Source: CAYUYH01 sp964449175
Lineage (GTDB): Bacteria; Planctomycetota; Phycisphaerae; SM23-33
NCBI GenBank assembly: GCA_964449175.1
Contig: CAYUYH010000078.1
Coordinates: 1-10,736, forward strand
DNA length: 10,736 nt
Direction: 5' to 3'
Shown here one piece after another: positions 6,920 to 10,736 of this stretch. The notes beneath the pieces were generated by a model. The model did no database searches, was not told the DNA's origin, and saw nothing but the letters and a program-made list of their open reading frames with translations. Numbering within the stretch: the stretch's first letter is position 1; each line of letters opens with the position of its first letter. The position numbers were made by a program, and so were the translations under genes.

Positions 6920-7022
6920 CCCTGACGTGCCCCTTCGCCCGGACGCACTTGGCCAACTTGGCGATGTGTGCGATAATGTAGCCATGGAACTTTGACGATA
7001 ACGTGCTTGCCCCCTGACGTGC
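6920..7022 (+). repeat. 11-base direct repeat CCCTGACGTGC flanking the promoter
   Basis: CCCTGACGTGC occurs at 6920-6930 and again at 7012-7022, one copy upstream and one downstream of the predicted promoter, 92 bases apart. Two identical 11-mers are not expected in so short a gap, and TGACGT is a palindrome-like core typical of regulator sites. A binding-site function is an inference only. Confidence 0.35.
6949..6977 (+). promoter_or_regulatory. Candidate sigma70-type promoter of the ATP-grasp/PGT-2 pair
   Basis: TTGGCC (6949-6954) as -35 (four of six matches) and GATAAT (6972-6977) as -10 (five of six) are separated by exactly 17 bases within the 225-base gap after PGT-1. The -35 is embedded in the perfect palindrome TTGGCCAA (6949-6956), a possible operator. 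Transcription from about 6984 would give a leader of roughly 64 bases. An 11-base direct repeat flanks the promoter (6920-6930 and 7012-7022). Confidence 0.4.
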
Positions 7023-7047
7023 AGAGGTTGCAGAGAGGTCTGGATAG

Positions 7048-8247
7048 ATGCCAACGTTGCTGGTATTGGCCGCTGGACAGTTGCAGATGCCGGCCATCAC
7101 GACGGCCAAACGCATGGGCCTGCGCGTGGTGGCCGCCGACGGCAGCGCCAACGCGCCGGGACTGGCGCTTGCTGACCAGGCCCACGTGGTCAATATCACC
7201 GACCCGCAGGCCTGCCTCGCAGTCGCGCGGGCCGAGAAAATCGACGGCGTGATCCACATCTGCTCGGAAGTCTCGATGCTGCCCATGGGGCTGATCAACC
7301 AGGAGCTCGGGCTGAAGGGTATTGACGTCGCGACGGCCATCCGGTCTACCAACAAGGAAAAGATGCGGCGGGCGTTCGAGGCCGGCGGCGCCCCTTCACC
7401 GCGGTCTGTGGGAGCGGCCACGGAGCAAGAAGCCTTGGCCGCAGCCGAGGAAATCGGTTGGCCGCTGATCGTCAAACCGTCCCGCAACAGCGGTAGCCGA
7501 GGCGTGACCAGCTTCATCGACGACGTGGGTAGCGTGGAACTTCTGCAGGCCTTCCGACTTGCCGTCCGCGAGAGCCGCGACGACTCGGCAGTGATCGAGG
7601 AGTTCGTCGACGGCGCGGAGTTCAGCGTGGAGATCCTCGTCTGGGATGGCCAGCCGCACGTGCTCCAGGTTACCGATAAGCTCACGACCGACGCGCCGCA
7701 CTTCGTCGAGGCCGGCCACAACCAACCCACGCTCCAGGACGCCCGCGCGAGGAAGATGATCGAGGAGGCGGCGGTCGCGGGCGTCCGTGCGCTGGGCATC
7801 GACTGGGCAGCCGCCCATGCCGAGTTGCGGCTGGGCTCGCGCGGAGCGATGCTGATCGAGATCGGCGCGCGGCTGGGAGGGGACTTCATCACAACCGAGC
7901 TGACTCCGCGCTCGACCGGGATCGACATGGTCGAAGGGGCCATAGACCTGGCCTTGGGGCGCGTGCCGGACCTGACGCCCAAGCACGGCCCACGTGGCTC
8001 GGCCATCCGATACTTGGCGCCGCCGCCGGGAACTGTACGGGCCATTGATGGCGTCGAGCACGCCCGCTCCATGCCGGGTGTCAAGATCGTCCACGTCGAC
8101 GTCGCCGTCGGCGGCACGGTCCCGGAATTGGTGTCCAGCCTGACTCGCGTGGGATACGTGATCACCGAGGCCGACACCGCGGGCCAGGCCATTGCCCGCG
8201 CCGAGGCCGCCCGAGACGCCATCAAGATTGCCACCGGGCCGGATTGA
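7048..8247 (+). CDS. ATP-grasp domain protein, probable amide-forming ligase
   Basis: This 399-aa protein has the ATP-grasp fold, in which ATP activates a carboxylate as an acyl phosphate for attack by an amine or similar group. An N-terminal pre-ATP-grasp domain (LLVLAAGQLQMPAITTAKRM, 4-23, with VVAADG) is followed by the nucleotide-binding strand and glycine-rich loop PLIVKPSRNSGSRGV (139-153, K143). The hinge is VIEEFVDGAEFSVEIL (182-197), and the metal site has AHAEL (256-260, E259) and LIEIGARLGGD (269-279, E271, R275). The usual Asn of the E-x-N-x-R motif is Gly here, as in some amino-acid-ligase-like members. The C-terminal 120 residues form the lid-like domain with VDVAVGGTVPE. The start is the ATG at 7048, with GAGAGG at 7033-7038. 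Only one base separates its stop from PGT-2, so the two are surely cotranscribed. It may attach an amino acid or other acid to an amino sugar; the substrate cannot be read from the sequence. Confidence 0.88.
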   Translation: MPTLLVLAAGQLQMPAITTAKRMGLRVVAADGSANAPGLALADQAHVVNITDPQACLAVARAEKIDGVIHICSEVSMLPMGLINQELGLKGIDVATAIRSTNKEKMRRAFEAGGAPSPRSVGAATEQEALAAAEEIGWPLIVKPSRNSGSRGVTSFIDDVGSVELLQAFRLAVRESRDDSAVIEEFVDGAEFSVEILVWDGQPHVLQVTDKLTTDAPHFVEAGHNQPTLQDARARKMIEEAAVAGVRALGIDWAAAHAELRLGSRGAMLIEIGARLGGDFITTELTPRSTGIDMVEGAIDLALGRVPDLTPKHGPRGSAIRYLAPPPGTVRAIDGVEHARSMPGVKIVHVDVAVGGTVPELVSSLTRVGYVITEADTAGQAIARAEAARDAIKIATGPD

Positions 8248-8248
8248 C

Positions 8249-8842
8249 ATGGCCAAGCGAGTCTTCGACATCGTGTTCAGTCTACTAGGGCTGGCGATTC
8301 TCGGCCTGCCTATGCTGGTTATCGCTGCTGTCGTTAGACTGACTGACCCAGGCCCGGCCCTCTACCGCCAGGTCCGCGCGGGCAAGGCTGGCCTGGAGTT
8401 CGGCATCCTGAAGTTCCGCACGATGGTCGTAGACGCCGACAAACTCGGCGCGCAGATCACCGTCGGGCGCGACCCGAGGATCACACCGGTGGGGCGCCTG
8501 CTGCGGCGGACCAAGCTGGACGAGCTGCCGCAGTTGCTGAACGTGCTCGCCGGATCGATGAGTTTCGTCGGCCCGCGGCCAGAGGTTCCCAAGTACGTAG
8601 CCCTGTACGACGACGAGCAGCGCAAGGTGCTCTCCGTCAAGCCCGGCATCACGGACCTAGCCTCGATTAAGTACCACCGTGAGAGCGAGATACTCTCGCG
8701 GGCGGGGGACGACTGGGAGAAGGTCTACCTCGAGCAGGTGATGCCCGACAAGCTGCGGCTGAACCTGGAGTACGTCCGCAGGCGGTCGCTGTTACTGGAC
8801 ATCCGGCTGATTATCCAGACGCTGCTGAGGATTTCATCCTAG
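8249..8842 (+). CDS. Monotopic phosphoglycosyl transferase (PGT-2)
   Basis: This 197-aa protein is the second small PGT of the window, in size close to the minimal catalytic unit of PglC. MAKRVFDIVFSLLGLAILGLP (1-21, interrupted by family variation) starts the re-entrant membrane helix; a Leu-Pro pair stands at the position where PGT-1 has Ser-Pro. FGILKFRTM (51-59) is the standard core strand. The catalytic dyad is D91-E92 in KLDELPQLLNVLAGSMSFVGPRPE. The segment KPGITDLASIKYHRESEIL (131-149), with TDLAS in place of the more common TGLAQ, marks a different subfamily from PGT-1. The likely reaction is transfer of a sugar phosphate to undecaprenyl phosphate. The ATG lies one base after the ATP-grasp stop, so translation is coupled. 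It converges on the aminotransferase gene with 17 bases between the stop codons and no visible terminator. Confidence 0.93.
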   Translation: MAKRVFDIVFSLLGLAILGLPMLVIAAVVRLTDPGPALYRQVRAGKAGLEFGILKFRTMVVDADKLGAQITVGRDPRITPVGRLLRRTKLDELPQLLNVLAGSMSFVGPRPEVPKYVALYDDEQRKVLSVKPGITDLASIKYHRESEILSRAGDDWEKVYLEQVMPDKLRLNLEYVRRRSLLLDIRLIIQTLLRISS

Positions 8843-8860
8843 CGGGCTTGCGCGGGAGCG

Positions 8861-10000
8861 TCATCGGCGCTTGGCTGCGATGTCGGAGATGGCCTTTCGC
8901 AGCGCCTGGGCGACCGTCTCGACTTGCTGGGCGGTCAGTCCCGAGAAGAACGGCAGGGCGATCGTCCGCGCGGAGACACGCTCGGTGACGGGGAAGTCCC
9001 CCTCGCGCGTGCCGAGAAGGTCCGTGATGAACGGCTGGGTGTGAATGGGCACGAAGTACGGGTTGCAGCCGATGCCCTCGGCCTTCAGCTCGGCCATCAC
9101 CGTGTTGCGGTCGATGCGGCTAAAGTCATCGGACAGGCGGATGACGTAGACGAACCAGCTCGCCCGATCGCGGTCGTTCATCGGCGGCAGGTGGATGCCG
9201 TCGATCTCGCCGAGGGCCTGGTCGTATAGCTTGGCCGCCTGCTGGCGCCGCTTGAGAATCTCGTCCAGCCTGGTCATCTGCACTTCGCCGATGGCGGCGT
9301 TGATGTCGCTCAGGCGGTAGTTGAAGCCAAGTCGCGCGTGCGACAGCCAGGCTGCGCTGTCGCGTCCCTGGTTGCGCATGGATCGGCACAGTTCGGCCAG
9401 CGAATCGTCGTCGGTGACAATCACGCCGCCCTCGCCGGTGGTGATCTGCTTGTTGGGGTAGAAGGCGAACACGCCGCAGTCGCCGAAGCTGCCGGCTTGC
9501 CTGTCGCCCGCTGACCCGCCCAGCGCCTCGCAGCAGTCCTCGATCATCGCCAACCCGCGGTCGCGGGCGACGGCCTCGTATTGGTCGAAGTGCGCGGTGT
9601 TGCCGAAGGCCTCCACCGGCAGGATGGCCTTGGTGCGGTCCGTGACGGCGGCGGCCAGGGCGCCCGGGTCCATGTTGTAGCTGGCCTCGTCGATGTCCAC
9701 GAAGACGGGCTTGGCGCGCTCGAACAGGATGCAGTTGGTGGTGGCGATGAAGGAGAACGGCGTGGTGACGACCTCGTCGCCGTCGCTGATTCCCAGCGCC
9801 CGGACGCACAGGTGCAGGCCGCTGGTGCCGCTATTGACGCCGATGCCGTGCTTTCGTCCGGCCCGGGCGGCCACCGCCGCCTCGAAGGCCTCGATCCGCG
9901 GGCCTATGCTCAGCCGCCCGCCGCGCAGCACCGACGCGACTGCCTCGATCTCCTGCTCGGTTATGTCCGGCCCTGACAACGGCACGGGTTTGCGGCTCAT
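8861..10000 (-). CDS. DegT/DnrJ/EryC1/StrS aminotransferase
   Basis: This 379-aa protein is a PLP-dependent sugar aminotransferase that converts a nucleotide-linked keto sugar to an amino sugar, with glutamate as the usual donor. The PLP phosphate site is NSGTSGLHL (56-64), with FSFIATTNC (82-90) stacking over the cofactor. The cofactor Asp is D155 in MIEDCCEALGG, and the internal aldimine Lys is K184 in FAFYPNKQITTGEGG. GFNYRLSDINAAIG (225-238) and PYFVPIHTQPF (314-324) complete the active site. No key residue is missing. The N-terminus PLSGPDITEQEIEAV is typical of PglE/ArnB-like C4-aminotransferases. The ATG at 10000 has AGGAG seven bases upstream (complement of 10008-10012), which fixes the start. 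It lies downstream of the FlaA1/CapD-like gene on the same strand, the classic dehydratase-aminotransferase pair. A C3-keto substrate cannot be excluded. Confidence 0.95.
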   Translation of the reverse strand: MSRKPVPLSGPDITEQEIEAVASVLRGGRLSIGPRIEAFEAAVAARAGRKHGIGVNSGTSGLHLCVRALGISDGDEVVTTPFSFIATTNCILFERAKPVFVDIDEASYNMDPGALAAAVTDRTKAILPVEAFGNTAHFDQYEAVARDRGLAMIEDCCEALGGSAGDRQAGSFGDCGVFAFYPNKQITTGEGGVIVTDDDSLAELCRSMRNQGRDSAAWLSHARLGFNYRLSDINAAIGEVQMTRLDEILKRRQQAAKLYDQALGEIDGIHLPPMNDRDRASWFVYVIRLSDDFSRIDRNTVMAELKAEGIGCNPYFVPIHTQPFITDLLGTREGDFPVTERVSARTIALPFFSGLTAQQVETVAQALRKAISDIAAKRR

Positions 10001-10062
10001 TGGTCGTCTCCTGTGGAGGCGCTTCCGGTGGCCGGCGTCTCGCTTGGCCTGACTGCGCCCCT

Positions 10063-10093
10063 GCGGCGGTCCATGATACGGTCCGGCCGCCGC
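10063..10093 (-). other. GC-rich inverted repeat between the two minus-strand genes
   Basis: GCGGCGG (10063-10069) pairs with CCGCCGC (10087-10093) over 7 bp with a 17-base loop, in the 116-base gap between the FlaA1/CapD-like and aminotransferase genes. On the minus strand no T run follows, so it is not a good intrinsic terminator. A minus-strand TATCAT (-10-like, complement of 10073-10078) lies in the loop without a recognisable -35. Confidence 0.25.
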
Positions 10094-10116
10094 GAGGGTT
10101 CGGCGACATGGGTGGG

Positions 10117-10736
10117 CTAGCCGTCGGCGCCCGGCGATGCCTCAGGCGCGGCGGCTGGCTCGTCGGCCTCCTTGGCGGTCGCCTCGCCGGGCGGATTGCG
10201 AGGCTCGTACTCCGGAACCAGCTTGCGGATCGCCTCGATGATTCTCTCGCGGTCCGGGGAGTTCCTGAGCGCGGCAAGCTCGTCCATTACGGCATTGATC
10301 TCGTCGAGGCTGCGGGGCTCGCTCCGCCAGACCAGGACCTTGGGGTGGACGGTGGGCTCGATGCCCTCGCCGGCGGTGCGCAGCTCCTCGAAGAGCTTCT
10401 CGCCCGGGCGGATGCCGGTGAACACGATGTCGATGTCCTCGCCAGGCCTGAAGCCGCTGAGCGTGATCATCTGCCGCGCAAGGTCGACGATCTTGACCGG
10501 CTCGCCCATGTCCAACAGGCATATCTGCCCGCCCGTGCCGGTCGCCGCCGCCTGGAGGACCAATTGCGAGGCCTCGGGGATGGTCATGAAGTATCGCGTC
10601 ATCTCGGGGTGGGTCACGCGGACCGGCCCGCCGGAGGCTATCTGCTTGCGGAACGCCGGCACGACCGAGCCGGCGGAGTCCAGCACCGCCTTCAGATTGT
10701 CAACCTCGAGGCGCCGGTAGAGCTGTGCTACCAACC
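10117..10736 (-). CDS. FlaA1/CapD-type nucleotide-sugar dehydratase, C-terminal part
   Basis: This is the C-terminal portion of a polysaccharide biosynthesis protein of the FlaA1/CapD/PglF group, membrane-bound or soluble 4,6-dehydratases that make UDP-4-keto-6-deoxy sugars from UDP-GlcNAc. The gene runs off the window at its 5' end, so the membrane and NAD-binding parts are not visible. Clear family blocks are SVVPAFRKQIASGGPV, THPEMTRYFMTIPEASQLV, LLDMGEPVKIVDLA, IVFTGIRPGEKLFEEL and TVHPKV. The residues before AGSVVP read NLKAVLDS where this family normally has RFGNVLGS, which is odd. The last 30 residues are a low-complexity tail rich in Ala, Pro and Glu. Gene order with the aminotransferase 116 bases downstream supports consecutive roles in making a 4-amino-6-deoxy sugar. 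An epimerizing (inverting) dehydratase is the main alternative. Confidence 0.9.
   Translation of the reverse strand, partial: LVAQLYRRLEVDNLKAVLDSAGSVVPAFRKQIASGGPVRVTHPEMTRYFMTIPEASQLVLQAAATGTGGQICLLDMGEPVKIVDLARQMITLSGFRPGEDIDIVFTGIRPGEKLFEELRTAGEGIEPTVHPKVLVWRSEPRSLDEINAVMDELAALRNSPDRERIIEAIRKLVPEYEPRNPPGEATAKEADEPAAAPEASPGADG

Noticed and set aside
6771..8234. Minus-strand open frame of 487 codons opposite the ATP-grasp gene
   Set aside because: Its product is Ser-, Ala- and Thr-rich with no recognisable domain; the plus-strand gene shows full ATP-grasp motifs.
8192..8248. Upstream in-frame start for PGT-2 inside the ATP-grasp gene
   Set aside because: The PGT family starts at MAKRVFDI; the ATG at 8249 sits one base after the upstream stop, as expected for coupling.
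8843..8860. Bidirectional terminator between the convergent genes
   Set aside because: Only 18 bases lie before the aminotransferase stop codon and no hairpin with flanking T or A tracts is visible.
1..10736. CRISPR array, tRNA, rRNA, insertion sequence or attachment site
   Set aside because: No regularly spaced repeats, RNA gene signatures, transposase or terminal inverted repeats were found on either strand by eye.

Overview
The window is a stretch of a GC-rich exopolysaccharide, capsule or O-antigen type biosynthesis locus. Eleven genes can be supported: three family 4 glycosyltransferases (GT4), two acetyltransferases, an extended SDR sugar-nucleotide enzyme, two small monotopic phosphoglycosyl transferases (PGTs, bacterial sugar transferases), an ATP-grasp ligase, a DegT/DnrJ/EryC1 aminotransferase, and the C-terminal part of a FlaA1/CapD-type nucleotide-sugar dehydratase cut by the window end. 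No rRNA, tRNA, insertion sequence, CRISPR array, polymerase or flippase was seen. The base composition and cell-envelope content suggest a GC-rich Gram-negative bacterium. Planctomycetota or a similar environmental lineage would fit, but there is no marker gene and this is only an impression.

Layout. (A) 1-3739, plus strand: an AT-rich leader, then GT4-1, a WcaF-like hexapeptide acetyltransferase (11-nt overlap), a GNAT acetyltransferase and GT4-2, packed like one operon. GT4-1 and GT4-2 are clear paralogues. (B) 3740-6822, plus strand: a leader with a TATACT box and a 12-bp hairpin, then the SDR, a WcaI/WbuB-like GT4 and PGT-1. In rows counted by hand this module is clearly less GC-rich than its flanks. 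(C) 6823-8842, plus strand: a 225-base leader with a plausible sigma70-type promoter, then the ATP-grasp protein and PGT-2, separated by one base. (D) 8861-10736, minus strand: the FlaA1/CapD-like gene followed by the aminotransferase, converging on PGT-2 with 17 bases between the stop codons.

How the genes may work together (inference). The FlaA1/CapD-like enzyme would make a UDP-4-keto-6-deoxy sugar and the aminotransferase a 4-amino sugar. An acetyltransferase, or the ATP-grasp ligase, could then acylate that amine. A PGT would load the sugar phosphate onto undecaprenyl phosphate, and the GT4 enzymes would extend the glycan at the inner face of the cytoplasmic membrane. Two complete PGTs in 3 kb, in modules of different composition, suggest either two glycans or a recent cassette exchange.
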